Positions 50,057 through 60,478 of a DNA stretch of 64,000 nucleotides are shown here, one piece after another. Source of the DNA: Calendula officinalis. Its lineage: Eukaryota; Streptophyta; Magnoliopsida; Asterales; Asteraceae. The first letter of the stretch is position 1. Each line of letters starts with the position of its first letter. Both the position numbers and the translations under genes were made by a program. Under the pieces are notes generated by a model. That model was given only the letters and a program-made list of their open reading frames with translations, was not told where the DNA came from and ran no database searches. The DNA lies in contig OY970820.1 of NCBI GenBank assembly GCA_963853835.1, forward strand, positions 76,752,909 through 76,816,908, written 5' to 3'.

Positions 50057-51727
50057 TGTAACGACCCGAAATTTGTAAGTAAATAAATTGTATAAAAATA
50101 TGATAAATAAGGATAAATCATTTAAAACACGTAGGAATTGGTTTCGTGTCATTTGGACACCGTATGAGGAAGTTATGGGTAAAACCGGGTCGAGACCTAG
50201 ACCGAAAAGTGCAGCCCTAGCTGCACTTGTAGTTCGCGCCATGAAGTAGGAGTTCCCGATCGGGAACTGCTATCAGGTAATTGGACAGTTCAGCGCGAAG
50301 TAGTTCATGTTTGGGTAGCGATCGCTAAGTTTGCGTGTGGGGGAAGTTAGCGACGCGAACTTAGTTCGCGCCGTGAACTTTGGTCGAGCAGCTTTAAGTC
50401 GGGTTTCGGCTCATTTGATGCCATAGCAAAACCCTAGTTTCTTCTTTGGCGATTTTCGAGCTTGGAGACTGATTGAGGTCGAATCCTTCACAAATCTTTG
50501 GTAGATTTCACTCCTAGTTGAAGATTAAAGGTATATCTTCACTCTTTGATCTTCATAACTTAAGATCTATGTATTTTGATGTATGGTTTTGAAACCCTAG
50601 TTCTTGGGGCTATGGGTTATGGTGATATAAGTGATGTATACACTTAATAGATGGCATATTATCAAAGGAAACAAGTGTATGATTATGATTTGTAAGAATC
50701 TTAAGGGTTGGTTAAACCTAGGGTTGGTAAATCACCATAATTGGGGGAAATGAGTTAGTAAGTGTTATCTAGAGATAGATGGACACATTAGTAGTAGTAT
50801 GTGATGATTGATAATCTTGTGATTATTGTATTAGGCATTTGGTGAGGTCTTGGAAGGTTGACTGAATCGCGAAGCAAGGAAATTGATGTAAGGAATACGG
50901 TTGGAGCATTTTATTGCTAAAGTGAGTACGTGTGGACTTTAGTGAGTATATAGCTATATGAAGTATTTTGATTACTTATGATTGGTCTATTTAATGTCTG
51001 TCTAGACTTATTATGTGTTGAGTTAGCATATATTATTGATAATATCTAACTAACTTGTTTGATGATTGATGTGATAGCCGAAGGCTTTGACTGACATAAC
51101 TGATAGAGTTATGATTAGAGATAGATGGTGGTGACGCGGGGGTGACCCCGGTCACTGAGACGGGTGTACATATGTTTGTACACTAAGCACACGGGTGCTA
51201 CTAGTACGCATATGTTTACGTACTAGGCAACGTAGGGATCTATTGCATATATGTTTATGCATTAGAATCACTTGTGTTCCAATACATATATGTTTATGTA
51301 TTGGATATGACTGTGTTCTGGTACATATATGTTTATGTACTAGATATGTATGCTAGGAAAGCAGGACCGATAGAGTCACCATAGAGTGACTAGGATGTGT
51401 TGGTAAAATATAAATATGTATTTATATACGATGTGATACGAGACATTTTTGTGTCTCACGTACTACTTGTTTGTTTTGCTATGTACTCAGGTTCTGGATC
51501 GAGAATTTAGGTGCATATGGATTGAGATATGCGGGGCCTAGAGTAGAAGATCATTAGAGCGGATTTGTGCTTAACCTTGGTTTTGATATATTTTGTAACA
51601 CCAAACCTCATACTCTGATTTTCATATCACAAAGGTTTTTGTAAATCCGTGTTTTGGAACTGGTCTTCTATTTATGAAAATGATTTATTTTGGGCAAATG
51701 TTTTGTATTAAAATTTGAGGTGTTACA
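50057..51727 (+). repeat. 3' LTR of gypsy element 3
   Basis: 1671 bp, collinear with the 5' LTR including the tacatatgtttgta repeats. Confidence 0.9.
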
Positions 51728-51759
51728 ATGTGAATACTACAAGGTTTTCCTACAAGCTT

Positions 51760-52685
51760 CCCCAAATATCACAATGTAATAAATCAAAGCATTCATTAGT
51801 TTTAATAAAACTGATTCCACAAGGCAAACGGGTATGTTTGGCTTTTATACAAGAATCACAAACTACGTTTTTCAACTTAAAAGTAAAATCTGCTAAAAAA
51901 TTAACTTGATGTAACTTTGCTTCAGAAGCATGCCCCAATCTTTTGTGCCAAACTGAGACGTTCGGTGCTGTCATTAACGCTTTTATTGCCACTGAAGCCA
52001 TTCGATATAGACCACCATCACACTGTCCCGCGCCAATCAAGCTCCTCGTCCGCAGGTCCTGTGCAATAAAGAATTCAGGAAAAAAAGTTATTGTGCATTG
52101 TAAGTCTTTTGCCAAATGACTAACTGATAAAAGGTTAAATTTGAATTTTGGAATATATAGGACTTTGGCGATTTTTATTCCATTTGGCAATGTACTAGAC
52201 CCTCTTCCCTTGACTTGTATGTAATCACCATTGGGTATGATAACTGGTGTTTCTTTGTTTCTCTCCACCTTTTCTTCTAACAAATCATCATTCCCGGTCA
52301 TATGTTCCGTTGCATCTGTATCAATGATCCAAGTATTACTTTTGTTAGTTTTACCTGCCATATTAGCTGTTGCATCGTGTTGTTCGTTGGAAAAACGCTT
52401 GATCAACTTTTTGTATTGTTCATTCGTGAGGCCTGGTATTGGACTTGATTCCATGTCGACATATGCCGCTTTTGGTTGTGTCTTTTCTTTCTTTCCTTTG
52501 CCAAGCCACCATTCTGGATATCCAATCCTTTCAAAACATCCCTCACGGTCGTGCCAGTCCTTTTCACAGTGGGTACATCGTTCAACTTCTTCGACGTGTT
52601 TTCGTCTAGTATCTTTCATGCCACTGTTGTTTCGTCGTGGTGGTCGGTTTTGTGAGAAGCTTTGGAAGGCGGCAGCTTCCTGTGT
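51760..52685 (-). pseudogene. copia-1 gag C-terminus, protease and pre-integrase domain
   Basis: On the minus strand: a zinc knuckle of the form C-X2-C-X4-H-X4-C (CTHCEKDWHDREGC), the protease (WIIDTDATEHMTG), FNLLSVSHLAKDLQC, the pre-integrase domain (WHKRLGHASEAKLHQ) and CDSCIKAKHTRLP. It stops at CDIWGS, where copia-2 is inserted; the integrase continues at 40138. In the protease the usual D-S/T-G-A motif reads DTDA, so the Gly is replaced and activity is unlikely. The reading frame is otherwise open for 289 aa. Confidence 0.87.
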
Positions 52686-53212
52686 TGGTTACGGTCTCTA
52701 GAAGATTCCGGAGTACTCGGGGAAAAGCTACTAATCCACCAAGATATTTTAAGGCTAAAATATCTTAAGATTCTAGATTAGTCTTAAGAAATCATGTAAA
52801 ATATCTAAGATATTATTAGTAGTAAAATATCTTAGATATTAAGTAGGATTAGTCTAGAATTAACCATGTAAAATATCTAAGATATTATTAGTAGTAAAAT
52901 ATCTTAGATATTAAGTAGGATTAGTCTAGAATTAACCATGTAAATATCTTTAGTCTAGATATTTCCTTAAGGGCCTATAAATAGGCATGGAGCTCATTTG
53001 CTCTAAACCATTAAGAAGTATTGTAATCACTTGTGAAGTAATAAAAGTAGAGCTTTGTAGAAGTGTTCTCTTGCATCTCTAATCTGAAGGTCTCGTGTTC
53101 CTTGCTTCCTTTGTCGCTTAATCATCAATCTCGGAGTTCATAGCCTGACTTAGCCTAGAAGTACGCTAAGTGGCACTCGGGATACACTTGTCAAAGAAGT
53201 TACCCCGTGACA
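52686..53212 (+). repeat. 5' LTR of gypsy element 2
   Basis: 527 bp, with an internal tandem duplication (two units of about 68 bp with taaaatatctaagatatt, about 52795-52940) and a TATA-like cctataaatagg near 52975. Confidence 0.9.
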
Positions 53213-53248
53213 CGTGGTAACAGAGCCTGGTTCGTATAGCAAGGGATC

Positions 53249-56200
53249 ATGGCAACTGAAGGATCCGGCGAGGTACCGAAGGTCCCTCCTGCAGCAGAGG
53301 GTAGCAGAACCAAGAAGGGCGGAAGGGGCTCTTCGTCAGACATTCTGTCTAACTTCGAGAATAAGCTGACCAGAACAGAAATACGTGTTGCAGAAATACT
53401 TGAGTGGAAAGATAATGTCGAGCAGACCATCGATAGTGCGAAGGAAATATGTGAAGCCGTCAGAGACTCCCTAGATTTGATAAAAGAGGAATTCCTTAGA
53501 CTCATTAACAATACTCGAAATGAATGTCGGGAGGAAGTTGCCCAGATCAAGGATAAAATGGCAGCCCAAGAAGCCGAATTAAATCTTTGCAAAGCAGCCA
53601 TAGCAGGAGGCACAATTGCAAGGGTCACACCGATAACCGACGCTCCTAAACCAACCAAATATGGAGGTAAGCGTAACCCTAAAGAACTTGATGAGTTTTT
53701 CTGGTCGCTTGAATGTTACTTTAAGGCCACAGAAATTAAGGAAGACAAACCCAAGATCGATACGGCAGCAATGTACTTGACTGAAAATGCGGCCTTGTGG
53801 TGGAGAAGAAAGTGTGCTGACATCGAGAAAGGTCTATGTACCTTGGAGTCTTGGGAAGAATTCAAAAGGCAACTCAAGAAGCAGTTCTGCCCTCAAAATG
53901 CAGAAGAATTAGCAATGAAGAAGCTACGAGGATTAAAGCATACGGGAGCTATCAAATAATATGTTGCAGAGTTCACCGCCTTAATCCTCGAGCTGCCTGA
54001 TTTGCAAGAGAAAGACAAGTTGTTCTACTTCTTGGACGGACTGCAAGCATGGGCCTACCACGAAGTCAAGAGAAGGAACGTCCAAGATATAGACGAGGCG
54101 ATTGCCATAGCAGAAGACCTTATCGACTTCCGAAGAGATGCAATGAATAGACGGTCTAGTGGGGGAGATAAACCGCCAAACAGATTGCTGGTACGAGATG
54201 ATAAGAACGTGGCCAGACCAGCAATACATAAAGGAAAGGCACCTGAGGTAATTCCCCGAAGAGAGATTAAATGCTATCTATGCGATGGACCGCACCTAAT
54301 TAGAGACTGCCCGAAGAAAAAGACATTCAACGCAATGGTCCTCGAAGAAGATAAAGAAGAAAGAGGGGATGCTCAAATCAGCTCAATACAAATTCTCAAT
54401 GCCTTTGCCAAAGATGAGGGGCCTGATAAGCAAGGATGCAGATTAATGTTTTTCACTGCCAAGATCCATGGAAAAACCACCAAAACACTGTTAGACACAG
54501 GTGCGTCAAATAATTTCCTTGCCGAGACCGAAGCTAAGAGATTGGGAATACAATATATCAGCGAAGTAGGATGGATGAAAGCTATTAATTCCCCTTCTCG
54601 ACCTATTCTCGGTGTGGCACACTCGGTCCCTGTCAAGATCGGAAGATGGGAGGACAAGATAAATCTAACCATTGTGCCGATGGACGACTACCCCATGGTG
54701 CTGGGCATAGACCTCTTGGATCAGGTGCGTCCCTACTCTATCATAGAAGAAAGCTTGCATTTTTCTCAAGGCTCGACAACCCATGTCGTCCCTTTAGAAC
54801 GGGGCAAGGCTGGGACTCTCACCCTCTCGGCCATCCAACTCGAAAAAGGATTAAAAAGGGGTGACAGTACATATCTGGTATCCTTAAAAGACGTGGACGT
54901 CCCTCCCACGGTAGACATGCCAGAATATATACGGGATGTCTTAGCCGAATTCCAGGATATAATGCCGCCTGAGTTGCCAAAGAAGTTACCTCCACGAAGA
55001 GAAGTAGATCATGAGATCGAGTTAGAAACGGGTGCAAGACCTCCTGCCATGGGGCCATATCGAATGGCGCCATCCGAACTAGAAGAGCTAAGGAAGCAAC
55101 TAAAAGAATTGTTGGACGCTGGATTCATCCGACCATCAAAAGCTCCATATGGCGCCCCCGTGTTATTCCAGAAAAAGCAAGATGGGAGTCTAAGAATGTG
55201 TATAGATTATCGAGCACTAAATAAGATAACGATAAAGAACAAATACCCCATTCCACTCATAGCCGATCTGTTCGATCAACTTGCCAAAGCACGATGGTTC
55301 ACCAAGCTTGACTTGAGATCCGGATATTGGCAGGTACACATCGCAGAAGGGGATGGACCAAGGACGACTTGTGTCACAAGGTATGGATCTTTCGAATTTC
55401 TGGTTATGCCATTTGGCCTAACCAACGCCCCTGCCACCTTTTGCACCTTAATGAACAAAATCTTCCACTCATTCTTAGATAAATTTGTCGTAGTATATTT
55501 GGATGATATTGTAGTATACTCGGAAACACTACCCGATCATATACAACATCTACGACTAGTGTTCCAGGCCCTACGAGAAAATAATCTATACGTAAAGTTG
55601 GAGAAATTTTCATTCGCCTAACCTGAAGTCACGTTCTTAGGGCACAAAGTGGCAGGAGGACAGATTTACATGGATGAAAAGAAGATTCGAGCAATTACAG
55701 AACGGGAGCCCCCGAAAAATGTGTCCGAACTACGATCATTCTTGGGCCTAATCAATTATTACCGGAGATTTCTCTCGGGATACTCTGAAAAGGCTTCCCC
55801 ATTAACCGATCTTCTAAAGAAACAAGTCCCATGGGAATGGACGGAGAAGTGTCAGAAAACATTTGATGATCTAAAGAAGGCAGTTACGGAGGAACCAGTC
55901 TTGAAGTTACCCGACTACTCGAAGCCCTTCCTGGTCCAAACCGATGCATCTGATTTTGCAATTGGCGGAGTCTTAATATAGGACGATCATCCTGTAGCCT
56001 ACGAAAGTCGGAAGTTGAATGACACGGAACGAAAATATCCTGTTCACGACAAAGAAATGACGGCAATCATTCATTGCCTACGAGTATGGAGGCACTATCT
56101 CCTTGGGAAACTATTTGTAATTCAAACAGACAATGTCGCAACCAGCTATTTCCAAAATCAAAAAAAGTTAAGCACTAAACAAGCTCGTTGGCAAGACTTC

Positions 56201-57760
56201 CTGGCCGAGTTTGACTACATATTGGAATATAAACCAGGAAAAGGCAACCTTGTCGCAGACGCTCTAAGTCGAAAGGCAGAACTAGCAGCTATAACGCTCG
56301 TCAGCTGTGACCTAGGTGATCGAATAAAAGAAGGTTTAAACCAAGACCCCCAGGCTAAAAGCTTAATTGAAATGGCTAATAACGGCAAGACTAGAAAGTT
56401 CTTGGTCGAAGAGGGCGTATTACTAACAGGCGGCAATCGAATATACATTCCCCGGTGGAGAAATTTGAGAAGGGAGATCTTAAAGGAATGCCATGATTCA
56501 AAGTGGGCCGGACATCCAGGTACGCATCGTACTAAAGCACTCGTAGAACGATCTTACTATCGGCCCAACATGAAAGACGATATTGACGCATATGTAAGGA
56601 CTTGTCTTGTATGTCAACAAGACAAGATCGAACAGGCCAAACCTGCAGGGTTATTAGAACCATTACCTGTTCCTGAACGCCCATGGGAAAGTGTATCCAT
56701 GGACTTCATATCTGCGTTACCAACGTCAGATGGTTGTGGTTCAATCTTTGTAGTAGTTGATCGCTTGTCAAAATACGCAACATTTATTGCCGCCCCAAGA
56801 GACTGTACTGCCGAGGAAGCCGGAAGATTGTTCTTTAAACACGTAGTAAAGTATTGGGGCCTCCCACGAAATATTATTAGTGATAGAGATCCCAGATTTA
56901 CGGGAAAATTTTGGAAAGAATTGTTTAAACTCATGGGATCAGATTTACACTTTTCTACGAGTTTTCACCCGCAAACAGACGGACAAACCGAACGGGTAAA
57001 TCATTTGTTAGAAATATACTTAAGGCACTTTGTTAGTGCAAATCAGAAAGATTGGACCAAGTTACTCGATGTGGCCCAGTTCTCATATAACCTGCAGAGG
57101 AGCGAGGCTACAGGGAGAAGTCCATTCGAGCTAGTAACCGGCCAACAGCCGTTAACTCCCCAAGAACTCGCCAAAGGATACAAAGGAGACAGCCCATCCG
57201 CATTCAAATTTGTTAAAGGATGGAACGAGGAACTCGACATAGCAAGAACCTATCTGGTTAAAGCCGCCAAACAGATGAAGAGATGGGCCGACAAGAAAAG
57301 ACAACTTCGAGAATTTCTAGTGGGTGATGAAGTATTGGTGAAAATCCCACAAAGAAGTTTTAAAGCTACCAGACAAGTACACAAAGGATTAACGAGGAGA
57401 TATGAAGGGCCATATCAAGTGTTACAAAAGGTCGGAACGAGGTCATACAAGTTAGATTTGCCACCACATTTAAAGATCCATCCAGTCTTCCATGTATGCT
57501 TACTAAAACCGTACCATAAGGATGAGGAGGACACTAGTCGGAATGAATCTCATCGAGCCCCAGTGGCAAATGTAGTCTCATTTGAGAAAGAAGTCGATGA
57601 GATCCTAGCCGAAAGAAAAGTCAGTAAACGAGGCACGCGAAAATGGACCGAGTATTATGTACGATGGAAAGGGTTGCCAGACAGTGAAGCTAGCTGGGAA
57701 AGAGAACAAGATCTATGGCAATTTCAAGACAAAATTCAGGAATACAAGGCACAACCCTGA
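53249..57760 (+). pseudogene. gag-pol of gypsy element 2 with three in-frame stops
   Basis: A single frame from ATG 53249. It encodes a gag core (WWRRKCADIEKGLCTLESWEEFKRQLKKQF), a CCHC knuckle (CYLCDGPHLIRDC), protease (LLDTGASNNF), reverse transcriptase with YLDD, RNase H (QTDASDFAIGGVL), integrase zinc finger (HPGTHRTK ... CLVCQQDK) and core (DFISALP, ISDRDPRF, DGQTERVN). It ends in a chromodomain (VDEILAERKVSKRGTRKW, YYVRWKGLPDSEASWE). Stops lie at 53957-53959 (gag), 55619-55621 (RT) and 55979-55981 (RNase H), all without loss of frame. Clade within the chromoviruses is uncertain. Confidence 0.9.
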
Positions 57761-57791
57761 CGAGGACGTCATGGAACCAAGTGGGGGAGGG

Positions 57792-58317
57792 TGTTACGGT
57801 CTCTAGAAGATTCCGGAGTACTCGGGGAAAAGCTACTAATCCACCAAGATATTTTAAGGTTAAAATATCTTTAGATTCTAGATTAGTCTTAAGAAATCAT
57901 GTAAAATATCTAAGATATTATTAGTAGTAAAATATCTTAGATATTAAGTAGGATTAGTCTAGAATTAACCATGTAAAATATCTAAGATATTATTAGTAGT
58001 AAAATATCTTAGATATTAAGTAGGATTAGTCTAGAATTAACCATGTAAATATCTTTAGTCTAGATATTTCCTTAAGGGCCTATAAATAGGCATGGAGCTC
58101 ATTTGCTCTAAACCATTAAGAAGTATTGTAATCACTTGTGAAGTAATAAAAGTAGAGCTTTGTAGAAGTGTTCTCTTGCATCTCTAATCTGAAGGTCTCG
58201 TGTTCCTTGCTTCCTTTGTCGCTTAATCATCAATCTCAGAGTTCATAGCCTGACTTAGCCTATAAGTACGCTAAGTGGCACTCGGGATACACTTGTCAAA
58301 GAAGTTACCCCGTGACA
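57792..58317 (+). repeat. 3' LTR of gypsy element 2
   Basis: 526 bp, nearly identical to the 5' LTR, including the internal about 68-bp tandem duplication. Confidence 0.9.
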
Positions 58318-59042
58318 GGAAGCTTCCTGTGTTGGTTTTCTCGCAGCTGATATAGCTCGTTGTTGTTCATCTTCAGACACAAGATGATACGCGGTTCCCA
58401 ACGTGGGGGTCGGCTTCGATGAGAGTATCTGCGTTCTTATGGTGGAAAACACCCCGTCAAGCCCCATTAAGAACTCATATAACCTTTCTTTTTCTTTCGT
58501 TTCATTCAACTTTTTACCGAGCCCGCATGTGCACTTACCACATGAACACATGGGAATCGGAGAAACAGATTGGATTTCATCCCATAGCCCCCGCATCTTT
58601 GTGTAATATGCGGACACCGATTCGCCATCTTATTGCGTCGTGGTGAGGGTTTTTTTCAGTTCATAGGCTCGGGGGGCACTCTCTTTTCCAAATCGTTCTT
58701 CAAGATCCGCCCATATTTCCGCGCCGTGTTGGCATATTTTACACTAGACCTGATCGTTTTCTCCATGGCGGTAGTGAGCCATCCTTTAATCATGGCGTCA
58801 CACTTCATCCATGTCATGTATTCCGGTGAGTCTTCTTTTGGCATTTTAATCGTCCCGTTCACAAATCCCATCTTGTTCTTTGCGAACAGGAAGTTTTTCA
58901 TCTCCTGTGCCCAATCTCCATAGTTTCCGTCTGTGAGGACGTCGTTTACTTGCATACGTCTCACGTAATCAGATGCATGAAGATAGTATGGTGAGTTGGT
59001 GTCGACACGAGCATCTTCGTTTTTGTTATTGCCGCCTGCCAT
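58318..59042 (-). pseudogene. copia-1 gag, N-terminal part, frameshifted
   Basis: Minus strand from ATG 59042: MAGGNNKNEDARVDTNSPYY, YLHASDYVRRMQVNDVLTDGNYGDWAQ, FLFAKNKMGFVNGTI and a UBN2-type gag. It breaks by frameshift and stop near 58655 and continues in another frame from 58617 (YYTKMRGLWDEI ... YEFLMGLDGVFSTIRTQIL) to the insertion at 58317. The segments join across gypsy element 2 to the zinc knuckle at 52590. Confidence 0.85.
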
Positions 59043-59101
59043 GGTGATGACGGCCGGTTAGGGTTTTTCTAGCAAGGTTTAAGAAACCTGCTCTGATACC
59101 A

Positions 59102-59271
59102 TAAAGAATTTTAAGTAATTGGAATTTGTTAATCTTCTCATTGTATTGTGATGGGTATATATAAGAAATTATACCCATGTTCACATACGTATTACAAGGA
59201 AAGGAAATCAAATAAGGCCTTAAAATACACATATTAAAATATTAAAATAGAAGATTCTAACAAATCCTTTA
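59102..59271 (-). repeat. 5' LTR of copia-1
   Basis: 170 bp, TAAAG...CTTTA ends, followed on the minus strand directly by the primer-binding site. Confidence 0.93.
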
Positions 59272-59276
59272 TACAT

Positions 59277-60478
59277 AAACCCTAGATAACACAGACGAAC
59301 ATCATAGTTTGTAAAAATATCCATGTAACAAATAAAATGTCTAAAAAAACCTCACAACTTTCAAATTGATGTCTTGTAATGTTTTTTTTGGTTAGGTAGC
59401 TTATTTCAAATTTTCAAGACTTCAGTTGCTACATTATTTCTAGGAATGTAATCGAACCGAGTCGAGTTGACATAGCGCCAAAATTTAAGTTTGACTCGAT
59501 TATAAAACTCCAAGCTCGAAATTCAAGTCGAGTCCGATTGAGCCTTTATATTCATGCTCGAGCTCGACTCGATTAAGTAATTGACACTTTCGAGCTCAAC
59601 TCACTTTATCAGTATAATGTATTGATTAACTCGATAGTCGATAATTTTAAGCTCGACATGACTTGATTCGGCACTTTCGAGCTCAACTCGATTAGAAAAT
59701 ATAGTAATTATGAAAAGATGTGCATACATAAATTGTGAAAAATATAAAACAATACAAATTCCATTAGACTCAAGAGCCGGGTGTTTTCGTACTAGAATTT
59801 GACTCGAAAGTACTTAAGTAGCTCAAGCTCAAATCAGTTTATAATTCAGTAGATCAAAAGTATTTTCCATGTTAATCCCAAATAGTTTCAGATAAATACA
59901 ACAATGGATTTAATTATTATTATTTAAATTTAAACTGTTAAAGGTCACAAGATTAAACATTATCCATTCCGAATTTACGTACGGATAGAAATTGAAATAG
60001 AAAAATGAAGTATATACAAAGAAAATTGAGACGAGAGACCCCATAGAAAATTACGTCGTCTTTCTGTGTTTGTAAAACCCCAAATAACAACACGCCCAAT
60101 CATCCATTCAAACCCTAATTCTGCATCTTCGTCTTCTTCCTCCTCTAATCATTCATTTCATTTCTCCCCCAATTTCACATCAAATCATTTCTTCAAGTAG
60201 AGCAATCCTCTCCTTTTCGATCTTCTGTTGCAGAACCTCGTTAATCGATCTCGACATTTATGTTGAATTAAAGCAAGGGTTTTTGATTTTGTAAAAGATA
60301 ATCAAAAGGTTTGGGAAGGCTGGCGCGTGTCAAAGCTATGTAATGGCGGATTCGCCATGTGTTCGTCACGATTTCCTGCTCGAATTCGTCATCATAATTT
60401 TACTTTCATCTTCGTTGTTTATTAAATTAGGGTTTGTTGAGGATAGTTCATTTTGTTTCTTTTGTTGTGATTAAAAGC
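59277..60478. other. Intergenic region and promoter side of the CCR4 gene
   Basis: At 59455-59830 there are many ctcgactcg/cgagctcaac-type repeats, with direct and inverted copies, resembling an eroded MITE of the plant gagctcga type. From about 60060 the sequence becomes GC- and CT-richer (aaaccccaaataacaacacg, cttcgtcttcttcctcctc), fitting the promoter and leader of the CCR4 gene. No TATA box is obvious. Confidence 0.45.

Larger units (their letters stand above)
43949..51727 (+). mobile_element. Ty3/gypsy element 3, gag only, nested in the copia-2 LTR
   Basis: 7779 bp, with 1671-bp LTRs (43949-45619 and 50057-51727; TGTAACGACCC...GGTGTTACA) and target duplication atgtg (43944-43948 and 51728-51732). 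The primer-binding site TGGTATCAGAGC is at 45623-45634. The LTRs have equal length and about 25 differences by my reading, mostly transitions. Between gag and the 3' LTR there is no reading frame for pol. A purine-rich ttttaaggggtg lies just before the 3' LTR. The layout suggests a non-autonomous Tekay/Del-like element. Confidence 0.9.
40139..51754 (+). mobile_element. Non-autonomous copia-like element (copia-2), gag only, nested in copia-1
   Basis: The 5' LTR is 40139-40832 (694 bp, TGAAGGATTT...CCTACA), followed by primer-binding site TGGTATCAGAGC at 40834-40845. The 3' LTR runs from about 43277, is interrupted at 43949 by another element, and ends at 51754. The target duplication is agctt (40134-40138 and 51755-51759), which splits the copia-1 integrase. 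After removing the inner element only about 3.8 kb remains, with gag as the sole gene. The 3' LTR begins a few bases short, directly after gag, which points to a deletion of pol. Polarity is opposite to copia-1. Confidence 0.85.
52686..58317 (+). mobile_element. Ty3/gypsy chromovirus (element 2), nested in copia-1 gag
   Basis: LTRs are 52686-53212 (527 bp) and 57792-58317 (526 bp), TGTTACGG...CGTGACA; the left copy has one extra G near its start. A primer-binding site, TGGTAACAGAGC, is at 53215-53226. A clear polypurine tract, AGTGGGGGAGGG, abuts the right LTR (57780-57791). Inside is one gag-pol frame with three in-frame stops. The immediate flanks (tgtgt and ggaag) do not form a 5-bp duplication. 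Instead the host stretch agcttcctgtgttggtt occurs on both sides. Confidence 0.9.
37356..59271 (-). mobile_element. Ty1/copia LTR retrotransposon (copia-1), minus strand, hosting nested insertions
   Basis: The 170-bp LTRs (37356-37525 and 59102-59271) have TA...TA ends: TAAAGAATT at the left and AATCCTTTA at the right. They differ at three positions. The target duplication is tacat (37351-37355 and 59272-59276). On the minus strand the primer-binding site TGGTATCAGAGC lies next to the LTR at 59090-59101, and the polypurine tract (ACTTGAGGGGGAG) is next to the other LTR near 37527-37543. Removing two independent insertions (40139-51754 and 52686-58317) leaves about 4.7 kb, a normal copia size. 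Gene order is gag, protease, integrase, RT, RNase H. Confidence 0.93.
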
